64,000 bases of DNA from Myxococcales bacterium (lineage in GTDB: Bacteria > Myxococcota > UBA727 > VGSZ01), in contig JAHFED010000020.1 in assembly GCA_023248635.1 (NCBI GenBank), positions 28,662 through 92,661 of the forward strand, read 5' to 3'. The translations under genes were made by a program, and so were the position numbers. How positions within the stretch are numbered: position 1 is the first letter of the stretch; every line of letters starts with the position of its first letter. The notes under the pieces were generated by a model that had not been told where the DNA came from, did not search any database, and saw only the letters and a list, made by a program, of their open reading frames with translations. Positions 34,513 through 43,540 of this stretch are shown one piece after another.

Positions 34513-35079
34513 ATGGTTGAGCTCAAGGCCAAGGTCACGCTCGCGAAGAAGGGCGACTCCGCCCACATTTCCATCAAGCAGCTCATGTGCACGCTGAAGT
34601 GGACCAAGGACGTCGACCTCGATCTCATGGTCTTTTACAAAGCCAAAGACGGTCGCACCGGCGGCGTCATCTCCGACTCCTATCCCGGCGGCAGCCTCGG
34701 CAGCCTCAACTCCTTCCCCTTCATCCAGCTCTCCGGCGACGCCGGGGTGGGCGCCAAGGGCGGGGAAAACGAGGAGGTGGTGCGCATCACCAAGCTCGAC
34801 GACATGCTCGAGGTCTTCATCTGCACGCTCAACTACACCGACGCCAGCAACAAGAAGGATGTGTCCTTCGACGCCTACGACGGCAACGTCACGGTGATGG
34901 ACGACAAGGGCGAGTCGATCCTGATCCCGCTCAGTGCCAAGGAGAAGGGTCACGTCGCCGTCATCGCCAAGATCGACAACAGCAGCCCGATGGGTGCCAA
35001 GCTGGTCAACGAGAACCGCATCGTCGACCTCGGCACTTTCATTGGCAGCATCCCCGGCGCGGGCATCCTGGCTGGTTGA
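34513..35079 (+). CDS. TerD-family stress protein
   Basis: 188 residues with a GAGGGAG ribosome site. Shows the TerD calcium-binding fold: LKWTKDVDLDLMVFYKAKDG, FPFIQLSGDAGVGAKGGENEE, VRITKLDDMLEVFICTLNYTD and a final MGAKLVNENRIVDL strand. TerD proteins are cytoplasmic and calcium-binding and are linked to tellurite, phage and membrane stress through poorly known chemistry. The first residues (ELKAKVTLAKKGDSAHISIKQL) are nearly repeated in the TerD half of the gene at 35974, so the two arose by duplication. Confidence 0.9.
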   Translation: MVELKAKVTLAKKGDSAHISIKQLMCTLKWTKDVDLDLMVFYKAKDGRTGGVISDSYPGGSLGSLNSFPFIQLSGDAGVGAKGGENEEVVRITKLDDMLEVFICTLNYTDASNKKDVSFDAYDGNVTVMDDKGESILIPLSAKEKGHVAVIAKIDNSSPMGAKLVNENRIVDLGTFIGSIPGAGILAG

Positions 35080-35127
35080 GTTGCTGGTCCCCGGGGCTGG
35101 CTTTTTTCTTTTCGGCACGGGGGCGAT

Positions 35128-35898
35128 GTGAAGCTGAGCGAGCTCAAGACCGCGATTTTGAAACATGGCGTCATCGACGCCGACGAAGCCAAAGAGGTGC
35201 GGGCTCTGCTCTTTGCCGATGGGACCATCGATCGCGACGAGGCCAATCTTCTCTTTGAGGTCAACGACGCGGTCTCTGGGAAGGCCAACGACCCTGCCTG
35301 GCAGACGCTCTTCGTCGAAGCGATCACGCAGCACGTCCTCGCCGACGAAAAGAGCCCGGGGGTTCTCGACGCCGACGAATTGGTCTGGCTGATCGGCAAC
35401 ATTCAATCCGACGGCGCCGTCGACGGGACCGAGCTCGCTCTCGTCGTGGAAATCTCGCGCTGCGCCAGGAGCACGCCCCAGGCGTTCCAGGACTTCGCCT
35501 TGCGCGTGCTCAAGCAGAGCATCCTGGCCGACGGCGTGGTCGACGCGGCGGAAGTCGAGATGATCAAGACCGTGATCTATGGCGAGGGCTCGGATGGCGG
35601 TGCCGGCGTGTCTCGTGCCGAGGCCGACTTCCTCTTCGACATCAACGACGCCGTGACGGGGAAGACGAACGACGCCGGCTGGCAGAAACTGATGGTCGAC
35701 GCCATCAGCGCCCACCTCTTGGAGGACGACACCTCCCCCGGCGTTGTCGACGAGGCCGAGGGCGACTGGCTGATGAAGCGCCTCGAAGGCGACGGCAATT
35801 TCGATGACGCAGAAAGGGCCATTCTCTCCAATCTAAAAACGAATGCGAAATCGATGAGTGGGAAGCTCAAATTCGCGTGCGAAACACACAAGATCTGA
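35128..35898 (+). CDS. TerB-like helical protein with internal duplication
   Basis: 256 residues from a GTG. Two homologous halves each hold an acidic turn (LFADGTIDRDEANLLFEVND and VSRAEADFLFDINDAVTG), then DPAWQTLFVEAITQHVLADE or DAGWQKLMVDAISAHLLEDD, and DADELVWLIGNIQSDG or DEAEGDWLMKRLEGDG. The DxDGxxDxxE turns look like EF-hand-style metal sites. This matches the TerB-like proteins found with TerD genes. It is cytoplasmic. Its place between two TerD-type genes supports a shared metal-dependent stress complex. Confidence 0.85.
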   Translation: MKLSELKTAILKHGVIDADEAKEVRALLFADGTIDRDEANLLFEVNDAVSGKANDPAWQTLFVEAITQHVLADEKSPGVLDADELVWLIGNIQSDGAVDGTELALVVEISRCARSTPQAFQDFALRVLKQSILADGVVDAAEVEMIKTVIYGEGSDGGAGVSRAEADFLFDINDAVTGKTNDAGWQKLMVDAISAHLLEDDTSPGVVDEAEGDWLMKRLEGDGNFDDAERAILSNLKTNAKSMSGKLKFACETHKI

Positions 35899-35973
35899 CC
35901 GGGACACTCCGACCGCGCGACGCATCGCTCGCCCGCTGCACGCGCAACAGTCACTCCTGACGACGAGGAAGCC

Positions 35974-37167
35974 ATGACCGAGCTCAAGAAGAAGGTCACA
36001 CTCAAGGCGAAGGGCGAAGAGGCCTACGTCTCGATCAAACAGCTGCTCATCTCGCTGAAATGGTCGACAGCAGTCGACCTCGACCTCGTCGCATTCTACA
36101 AGGCTAAAGACGGGCGCGTCGGCGGCGTCTTCTCAGACAACTATTCCGGTGGATCGCTGGGAAATCTCAACAGCTTTCCTTTCGTCCAGCTGTCGGGCGA
36201 CGCTGGTGTCGGGGCCAAGGGTGGGGAAAGCGAAGAGACTTTGCGGGTCACCAAGCTCGACGAGCTCGCCGAGCTGTGGATCTGCGCCCTCAATTTCACC
36301 GAGGCTGTGGCGGGTCGCAACACGCCCTTCAGCGGCTACAACGCGCTGGTGCAGCTGGTCGACGACAAAGGCGAGGGCGTCGAAGCCCCCTTGTCGTCGT
36401 CGGAAAAGGGTACCGTCGCCATCATCTGCCTCATCGACAACAAGAGCCCCATGGGGGCCAAGATGGTGAGCCACAACCGCGTCGTCGACATGGAAACTTT
36501 CCAGCGCGAAGTGCCGGGTGCCACCGATCTGAAAATCGCCACCAAGGTGGTGCTCAAGGCCAAAGGGCAGTCGGTCCAACTCAAGAAGAAGGGCGGCGGC
36601 TTCGGCGAAATCTCGGTGAACCTGAATTGGAACCAAGGCGGCAAGAAGGCCAGCGGCGGGTTCCTGTCGCGCATGATGAGCGGCGGAGGGGGCGGCAGCA
36701 TCGATCTCGACCTCGGGTGTTTGTTTGAGCTGTCGCTGCAGGGCGAGTCGATCAAGGGTGCCGTTCAGCCGCTGGGCAAGCGCTTTGGCAACTTCGAAAA
36801 TCCCCCGTTCATCTCCCACAGCGGCGACGACCGCACTGGTTCGTCGTCGACGGGTGAGACGCTGCGCATCAACGGCGAGCGGGCCGAGTTCATCAAGCGT
36901 GTGCTCGTCTTCACCTACATTTATGAAGGGGCGGCGCGTTGGTCCCAAGCCGACGGCATCGTCACCATCAAGCAGGGTGGCGCTGCTCCGATCGAGGTTG
37001 CTCTCGATACCCATCGCGACGGCGTGATGATGTGCGCCATCGCAATGTTCGAAAATACGGGTACTGGATTTTCGGTGAAGCGCCTGGTCGAGTATTTCCC
37101 GGGCCACGAAGAGATGGATCATCACTATAAATTTGGTCTGCGCTGGACCGCTGGTTCAAAAGACTGA
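35974..37167 (+). CDS. TerD-TerA fusion stress protein
   Basis: 397 residues. Residues 1-180 are a TerD domain (LKWSTAVDLDLVAFYKAKDG, FPFVQLSGDAGVGAKGGESEE). Residues about 185-397 are a TerA-type domain: VNLNWNQGG, IDLDLGCLFEL, FISHSGDDRTG, EFIKRVLVFTYIYEGAARW and CAIAMFENTGTGFSVKRLVEYF with the terminal HYKFGLRWTAGSKD. TerA proteins usually have this bipartite structure. The third position of codons is somewhat lower in GC near the C-terminus than in neighbours. It is last in the ter run; terC and the terZ/terF genes are not in the window. Confidence 0.88.
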   Translation: MTELKKKVTLKAKGEEAYVSIKQLLISLKWSTAVDLDLVAFYKAKDGRVGGVFSDNYSGGSLGNLNSFPFVQLSGDAGVGAKGGESEETLRVTKLDELAELWICALNFTEAVAGRNTPFSGYNALVQLVDDKGEGVEAPLSSSEKGTVAIICLIDNKSPMGAKMVSHNRVVDMETFQREVPGATDLKIATKVVLKAKGQSVQLKKKGGGFGEISVNLNWNQGGKKASGGFLSRMMSGGGGGSIDLDLGCLFELSLQGESIKGAVQPLGKRFGNFENPPFISHSGDDRTGSSSTGETLRINGERAEFIKRVLVFTYIYEGAARWSQADGIVTIKQGGAAPIEVALDTHRDGVMMCAIAMFENTGTGFSVKRLVEYFPGHEEMDHHYKFGLRWTAGSKD

Positions 37168-37306
37168 CAGCTCTAGGCGCGAGTTTTCCCGAAAAACGGG
37201 AGGTGACGAAGGGTAAGGATTCGACGACGCCACGCAGCCTGGTGCGGGACTTGTTCACGCCGGTGCTCTCCGTCCAATACCCACCACCCGCCCCCGCCCT
37301 TTATTG

Positions 37307-37350
37307 GTGGATCCTCACCCGTCCGTCTTGAGGACGGGGTGAGGATCCAC
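37307..37350. repeat. Near-palindrome, full copy
   Basis: GTGGATCCTCACCCGTCC pairs with GGACGGGGTGAGGATCCAC around a GTCTTGA loop, with one bulged base. A 31-base partial copy recurs at 37482-37512. The pair brackets the dispersed repeat, as the ends of a small mobile or miniature element would. It could also stop transcripts from the ter cluster. Confidence 0.75.
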
Positions 37351-37371
37351 ACTCAAGTTGCTGGTGCACGT

Positions 37372-37438
37372 CCTTGAAGGTGGAGTTGTTCATGCCGCTG
37401 TGATGGCCGTGGCAGCCACCCCACCCGTGAACGCGTAC
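37372..37438 (-). repeat. Dispersed repeat, copy 1
   Basis: Read on the minus strand this runs GTACGCGTTCACGGGTGGGG to GAACAACTCCACCTTCAAGG. The same sequence recurs on the plus strand at 55370-55438, differing only by a 7-base and a 3-base indel in the middle. The indels break any reading frame, so it is not a conserved coding segment. Confidence 0.8.
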
Positions 37439-37481
37439 CAAGATGTAGGCCTCCGTCTCCGCCCTCAGCACGAAGCGGCGC

Positions 37482-37512
37482 CGTCCTCAAGACGGACGGC
37501 GTGAGGATCCAC
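37482..37512. repeat. Near-palindrome, partial copy
   Basis: CCGTCCTCAAGACGGACGGC then GTGAGGATCCAC matches about 31 bases of the reverse complement of 37307-37350, with one extra C. The outer arm is missing. Confidence 0.75.
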
Positions 37513-37868
37513 GGTTGAAGCATGACGAGGCTTGGAATGTCGCGTGAGACGCGGCCGGCATCGATGCCCGAAGTCCAGACGTGCCCTCGCGGCCGGAGCG
37601 CGAGGGCACGTCTCCCGACGGCTCGACGGAGCCCCAGCCGGAGCACTGGCGTCGAGCCGTCGGTGTTGGCGCCGGCAAACCATGACACCCAACCGGCGGC
37701 GGACACCAGCGGCACCAAAGCAGATCTGGCGTACGTCGAATGTGGTTGACGGCGAAGACAGAAACTCGGTGAAGCCGGGGAGGCTGCCCCTGCGCCGCGC
37801 CTCGGCCTCGAGGAAATTCCCGGCGCCGGGCTCGATCAATCAACAAGGAAACCGCCCTAGATTCCTCC

Positions 37869-38801
37869 ATGGGTTCCCCCGTCTTGACCAGCCCCGCGGT
37901 GAGCAGCGCCCAGCGGCGGCGGGGCACGCGCACCAACGCGACGGCGCAGGCTCTGGCGATGCGCGGCATCAACCAACGCAAAGATTGGTTCGCCGACGCC
38001 TACCACTGGCTGCTCAACGTGAGCTGGTCGGTGTTCGTGCTCATCATCGTCGGCGGCTACCTGTCGGCCAACCTGATTTTTGCAGCCATCTACACCTTGA
38101 TCCCTGATGCGATCAGAGGGTCAGACGGCTTTGTCGACAACTACTTTTTCTCCGTACAGACCTGGGCCACCATCGGCTACGGCGGCATGGTCCCCAACTC
38201 CCACCTGGCCAACGTCGTCGTCGTCGTCGAATCCATGATCGGCATCTTCGGTGTCGCTCTGCTCACCGGATTGCTCTTTGCCAAATTCTCCCGGCCGGTT
38301 CCGCGCGTGCTCTTCGCCAACTGTGCCGTCGTTTCAATGTACAATGGAAAGCCGACCTTGATGATCCGTTTGGCCAATGAGCGCCTGAGCCAGATCGTCG
38401 AAGCCACGGCCCACCTGACCCTCATCCGCGAAGAAACCACGCTCGAGGGGAGCAAGATGCGTCGCCTCTACGATCTCAAGCTGGTGCGCGACACCCAACC
38501 CCTGTTCCGGCTGAGTTGGACCATCATGCACGTCATCGACGAAACCTCGCCCCTGCATGGCCTCAACGACGACGACAGCGCCGCCGCCAAGGACGTCCGC
38601 ATCTCTTTGTCGGTGATGGGCTACGACGCTTCCGTCGGCCAGACCGCGCACGCCAGCACCATCTACGGACCCGCGGAGCTGCTCTTCGGCGCGCGCTACC
38701 TCGACGCCATGGACGTCGTCGACGGTCAGCTCGTGCTCGATTTCGGCAAGTTCCACGACACCGAAGACGCCCCGCTGTCGACGTCGCAAGCGCAAGCTTG
38801 A
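37869..38801 (+). CDS. KirBac-type inward rectifier potassium channel
   Basis: 310 residues. A slide-helix region (WFADAYHWLLNVSW) leads into TM1 (about 50-75), then the pore helix and selectivity filter WATIGYGGMVP (TIGYG 101-105), then TM2 (about 114-140, ANVVVVVESMIGIFGVALLTGLLFAKFSRP). The C-terminal beta-rich cytoplasmic Kir domain follows (VLFANCAVVSMYNGKPTLMIRLANER, DETSPLHGL). It is a tetrameric inner-membrane K+ channel; direction of rectification and ligand are unknown. It is monocistronic, ending at a bidirectional terminator. Confidence 0.95.
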   Translation: MGSPVLTSPAVSSAQRRRGTRTNATAQALAMRGINQRKDWFADAYHWLLNVSWSVFVLIIVGGYLSANLIFAAIYTLIPDAIRGSDGFVDNYFFSVQTWATIGYGGMVPNSHLANVVVVVESMIGIFGVALLTGLLFAKFSRPVPRVLFANCAVVSMYNGKPTLMIRLANERLSQIVEATAHLTLIREETTLEGSKMRRLYDLKLVRDTQPLFRLSWTIMHVIDETSPLHGLNDDDSAAAKDVRISLSVMGYDASVGQTAHASTIYGPAELLFGARYLDAMDVVDGQLVLDFGKFHDTEDAPLSTSQAQA

Positions 38802-38830
38802 GGCCTCAAGGCGGGGGAAGAACGTCGGCG

Positions 38831-38863
38831 AAAAAAAGAGGCGCCCAAAAAGGGCGCCTCTTT
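38831..38863. terminator. Bidirectional intrinsic terminator between kir and groEL
   Basis: Nine-base stem GAGGCGCCC-AAAAA-GGGCGCCTC (38838-38860) with TTT on the plus side and seven A on the other. It sits between the convergent kir and groEL genes and can serve both. Confidence 0.9.
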
Positions 38864-38885
38864 CCCAAACACGAACGAGCGGGGC

Positions 38886-40577
<1,692 letters not shown>

Positions 40578-40644
40578 TCAGAACGTTCGGAACAGAAAAT
40601 GTGACGGTGATTCAAGGTGAAAACGCCATCGGCCGACGAGAGCT

Positions 40645-40685
40645 AGGAGGCGGCGAGGAGCGGAGCGAGCGTACTTCCTGTACGT
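40645..40685. repeat. Repeat fragment with hairpin in the groES-groEL spacer
   Basis: A 30-base block (40645-40674, AGGAG to GAGCGTAC) agrees at 27 of 30 positions with 55281-55310. It runs into a hairpin CGTAC-TTCCT-GTACG (40671-40685). Being between groES and groEL, it will be transcribed and could affect their relative expression. Confidence 0.6.
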
Positions 40686-40745
40686 GAGCGAGCACCGCAG
40701 ACGCCGACAACGCCATCGTTGGCCTAGGGCCCAAAGATCAATACT

Positions 40746-41042
40746 TCACTTCTCGATGATGCCCAAGAGATCGTCTTCTCGAAGCAGCAGCATGGTGTCG
40801 CCGCCGATCTTCACTTCGGTCTCTGAGTACTTCGAGAAGAGCACGCGATCGCCGGCCTTGACCTGCAGGGCGCGGACGCTGCCGTCATCGAGGATGCGGC
40901 CAGTGCCTGTGGCGACGACTTCGCCTTCGAGGGGCTTCTCTTTGGCGTTTTCGGGGATGATGATCCCGCCCTTGGTGGTGGTCTCGGACTCGACGCGCTT
41001 GATGAGGACGCGGTCGTGGAGCGGACGGAGCTTCTGGGCCAT
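40746..41042 (-). CDS. groES: Co-chaperonin GroES
   Basis: 98 residues starting [17 protein letters not shown]. The ATG at 41042 is chosen over one 21 bases upstream because AGGAG lies 6 bases before it. It has the mobile loop ([20 protein letters not shown]) and the [20 protein letters not shown] barrel. It forms the lid of the GroEL chamber. Transcription starts near the CIRCE element 71 bases upstream. Confidence 0.97.
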   Translation of the reverse strand: MAQKLRPLHDRVLIKRVESETTTKGGIIIPENAKEKPLEGEVVATGTGRILDDGSVRALQVKAGDRVLFSKYSETEVKIGGDTMLLLREDDLLGIIEK

Positions 41043-41112
41043 GGGGTTCTCCTGATGTGCCAAATGTGGCGTTGGAATGCGGTGTCGCCGAAATTCTACG
41101 ATCTGAAACTCT

Positions 41113-41139
41113 TTGGCACTCGCCGGAGCCGAGTGCCAA
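41113..41139. promoter_or_regulatory. CIRCE element (HrcA operator) of groESL
   Basis: TTGGCACTC-N9-GAGTGCCAA, differing from the consensus TTAGCACTC-N9-GAGTGCTAA by one symmetric base per arm. It lies 71 bases before the groES ATG; a TAGAAT (minus strand, about 41097) may be the -10. HrcA-type heat-shock repression is expected; hrcA is not in the window. Confidence 0.92.
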
Positions 41140-41213
41140 GAGAGTCATAGCCTCGCGCCGCGGGGGGTCAACCCCGATCCCACCGCAGCCTTCATCCTGA
41201 CGCGGACCCACCC

Positions 41214-41255
41214 AGAGAATTCACCGACAGCGCTTCGCGTGTCGGTGAATTCTCT
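41214..41255. other. Long perfect inverted repeat between kinase gene and groESL promoter
   Basis: AGAGAATTCACCGACA (41214-41229) and TGTCGGTGAATTCTCT (41240-41255) are perfect 16-base arms around a loop that itself folds as CGC-TTC-GCG. It lacks a T tract. It may end transcripts of the kinase operon or be a REP-like element. Confidence 0.8.
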
Positions 41256-41260
41256 ACAGG

Positions 41261-41282
41261 TTCATCGCCTGGCGGCGATGAA
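41261..41282. other. Second stem-loop downstream of the kinase gene
   Basis: TTCATCGCC-TGGC-GGCGATGAA, a perfect 9-base stem with a 4-base loop, 35 bases beyond the kinase stop and next to the 41214-41255 hairpin. Confidence 0.7.
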
Positions 41283-41317
41283 TTGGGGTTGGGCTGCAAT
41301 GTGCGGGGAGCGGAGAG

Positions 41318-42961
41318 TCACAGCGGCAGGTTGTTTCTCGTCATCCAGCGCTGCAGCCGAACGCGCTCGGGGCTCTGCGGCCGGGCCGCCAAGAACGCCC
41401 GCAGCTCCACCGCCGCCAGCGCCGGGGCGCCATCGCGGCGGTAGGCCTCGGCCAGCGAGCGCCGGTCATCGATGCGGGCGGGATCGGCGGAGACGACCTC
41501 CTCGAGCAGGGCGCGGGCGACGTCGGAGCGGCCGGCATCGAGAGCCAAGCGCGCGCGGCGGCTGAGCTCATCGAGGCGCTCCACCCGTTGCTGCGGCGTC
41601 GCGTTCTTGCGCAGGGGCGGTGCCTGCAAAAGCCCGCGTCTCTCCAGCGAGGCGAGCAGCGCGGGAGCAGCGACGGCAACCACCACGCAACCGTCGACGT
41701 CGGCGGCTATGTCGTCGATGAGGCGACTGGGATCGAGGAGCTCGTCGAGAAGCTCGGTGCGACAGGGGTGCGAAGGTGCTGCGTGCAAGCGGTCTTCGAG
41801 GGTCGCCGCCGGGTTCGCGATGCTGCTGACGTCGACGCGGGAGGGTCCTCGCCCGCTCGAGACCGCAAGACCCAAGAGGATCACCAGCACGCCGAACAAC
41901 CAAGCGCGCAGCGAAGGCGGACGCCCGTCCGCGGCGGCGGCGTCATCGGGGGCTTGCAGCACGCGGGTGCGGGTGGGTTGCTCGCTCGAACGGCCGACGG
42001 CGTCGATGGCCGCGAGGCCGCGGCGCACCAGAGGCGCTAGATCCACCGCGCCGCCGACGTCGTCGAGGATGTCTTCGACCGCGCGCGCGAAGGCTGCCAT
42101 GTCGGCGAAGCGTTGCTCCGGCTCGAAGCAGAGGCTCTTGAGCACCAGGGCGTCGACCCGGCGGGCCACGCGGGCATCCAGGGGGACGACGACGCTGGGC
42201 GCGGTGACGTCGGCGCGCTCGATCCGGGCGAGCACCTGCTGCTCGTTGTTGCCGGCAAAAAGAGACCGCTGGCACAAGAGCTCCCAGAGCACGACGCCAG
42301 CGGCGAACTGATCGACCCGGGCGTCGACGGCCTGGCCGCGCACCTGCTCCGGCGCCATGTAGGCGGCCTTGCCCTTGAGGAGGCCCTTGCGGGTCAGGGT
42401 GAGACGCGAGGACGCGTGGGCGACGCCGAAGTCGATGAGCACGAGCCGGCCCGAGCGATCGATGAGGACGTTTTGCGGGCTGATGTCTCGGTGCACGATG
42501 GCCAAGGCGGCGCCGTCGTCGTCGCAGGCGTGCACGTGCTCCAGCGCTCGGGCCAAGCGCAGGGCGATGGTGAGGGACTCAGCCAAGGTCGGCGGCGACG
42601 CTCCTGGTTGCTGCTGCAAAGCGCGTTGCAGGCGGGCGAGGCTTTTGCCGTCGACGAGCTCCATGACCAGCAACAGCTCTCGGGGTTGGCCACCGGGGTT
42701 GTCGTCGTAAAGGGCAAAGGTTTTGACGACGTTGTCGTGGTCCAATCCGAGCACCAGCCGGGCTTCGTCACGGAACATTTCGACGAAGTCCGGATCGCTG
42801 CTCAGCGGGGGATCGAGGCGCTTGATGCAAACCACAGCGTCGTCGTCGGCCCGTCCGCGCCAGATCTCGGCCATGCCCCCGCGGGCGATGCGCTCGTCCA
42901 GTCGCCAGGGCCCCAGTTGTCGAGGCCCGTCGTCGCCCGCTGGTTGCGCCGGGGCTCGCAT
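41318..42961 (-). CDS. Membrane Ser/Thr protein kinase
   Basis: 547 residues. The N-terminal kinase domain (about 18-290) has the ATP loop IARGGMAEIW, Lys47 in VVCIKRL, catalytic loop HRDISPQNVL (Asp159), DFG (177-179) and YMAPEQ. All catalytic residues are present, so it should be active. The HRDISPQN form is common in myxobacterial kinases. A basic/low-complexity linker is followed by one membrane helix (about 355-372, LFGVLVILLGLAVSSG). The C-terminal domain (about 375-547) would be periplasmic, with a helical TPR-like end (ARLALDAGRSDVARALLEEV). It starts 3 bases after the SRPBCC gene and is probably its operon partner. Confidence 0.92.
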   Translation of the reverse strand: MRAPAQPAGDDGPRQLGPWRLDERIARGGMAEIWRGRADDDAVVCIKRLDPPLSSDPDFVEMFRDEARLVLGLDHDNVVKTFALYDDNPGGQPRELLLVMELVDGKSLARLQRALQQQPGASPPTLAESLTIALRLARALEHVHACDDDGAALAIVHRDISPQNVLIDRSGRLVLIDFGVAHASSRLTLTRKGLLKGKAAYMAPEQVRGQAVDARVDQFAAGVVLWELLCQRSLFAGNNEQQVLARIERADVTAPSVVVPLDARVARRVDALVLKSLCFEPEQRFADMAAFARAVEDILDDVGGAVDLAPLVRRGLAAIDAVGRSSEQPTRTRVLQAPDDAAAADGRPPSLRAWLFGVLVILLGLAVSSGRGPSRVDVSSIANPAATLEDRLHAAPSHPCRTELLDELLDPSRLIDDIAADVDGCVVVAVAAPALLASLERRGLLQAPPLRKNATPQQRVERLDELSRRARLALDAGRSDVARALLEEVVSADPARIDDRRSLAEAYRRDGAPALAAVELRAFLAARPQSPERVRLQRWMTRNNLPL

Positions 42962-42964
42962 GCT

Positions 42965-43540
42965 TCAGGGCTTCGGCGGCGACGCCGGCACCGCAGTAAG
43001 CTCGCGCAGCCGCTTGATGAGGTCGGGCAGCGCTTGCTGTTGAAAGCTGGCCAACATCGCGTCGGGCAAGGGGAACTTGGGCTTGGCGCGCAAGCGATAG
43101 TTGACCTTGGTTTTTCGGCCTCCGTCGAAGGCGAGCAGGAGCCAGGCGCCTTCATTGATTTCGTAGTCGCCGGCGACGAAGGAGAACTTCCGCATGTACA
43201 ACTGATCGGGCTCGACGACGTGCACGGCTTTGCTGACGCTGGTGAGATCGCTCAGCGGAAAGGGCAGGTCGGCGACGACGCGGCAGGTGGTGGTGAAGGC
43301 GAGGTCGCTGCCCTCTCGCGCCAGCTCTTTGCTTTCGACAATGCGGGGCATGGTGCGCACGTAGTTGTTGCAGTGGGAAACGAGCTCCCAGACCCGAGCG
43401 GGGGGAGCGTCGACGACGGCCTCGACGACGGCAAAGGGGAGGTCACTGCCGGCCACTTTCTCGCTCCAGATCTTGATGTCGTCGGCGGCGCGCACCGACG
43501 TTCCCCCCAAGAGCAGCAGGAGCAGGCCCGCGCGGATCAA
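42965..43540 (-). CDS. Exported SRPBCC (START/polyketide-cyclase-like) protein
   Basis: 191 residues from a TTG that overlaps the upstream stop (TTGA), with GGGAG 8 bases before it; no ATG or GTG fits. A short signal peptide (LIRAGLLLLLLGGTSVRA, cut before ADD) sends it to the periplasm. The domain follows the SRPBCC pattern: VVEAVVDAPPARVWELVSHC, YVRTMPRIVESKEL, then beta strands and a long C-terminal helix MLASFQQQALPDLIKRLREL. Such folds bind lipids or other hydrophobic ligands. The ligand is unknown. Confidence 0.8.
   Translation of the reverse strand: MIRAGLLLLLLGGTSVRAADDIKIWSEKVAGSDLPFAVVEAVVDAPPARVWELVSHCNNYVRTMPRIVESKELAREGSDLAFTTTCRVVADLPFPLSDLTSVSKAVHVVEPDQLYMRKFSFVAGDYEINEGAWLLLAFDGGRKTKVNYRLRAKPKFPLPDAMLASFQQQALPDLIKRLRELTAVPASPPKP

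Larger units (their letters stand above)
37168..37868. other. Non-coding stretch with repeats between ter cluster and potassium channel
   Basis: 701 bases with no credible gene. It starts with a weak hairpin (CCCG-AAAAA-CGGG, 37188-37200), then holds a strong near-palindrome (37307-37350), a dispersed repeat (37372-37438, minus orientation), and a partial second copy of the palindrome (37482-37512). From 37575 to 37675 there are further GC-rich dyads (GTGCCCTCGCG with CGCGAGGGCAC, and ACGGCTCGACG with CGTCGAGCCGT). It presumably also contains the kir promoter. Confidence 0.6.

Noticed and set aside
37353..37718. A gene in the gap before the potassium channel
   Set aside because: Its shared portion with 55370-55438 has indels that are not all multiples of three, and codon use is not like that of neighbours.
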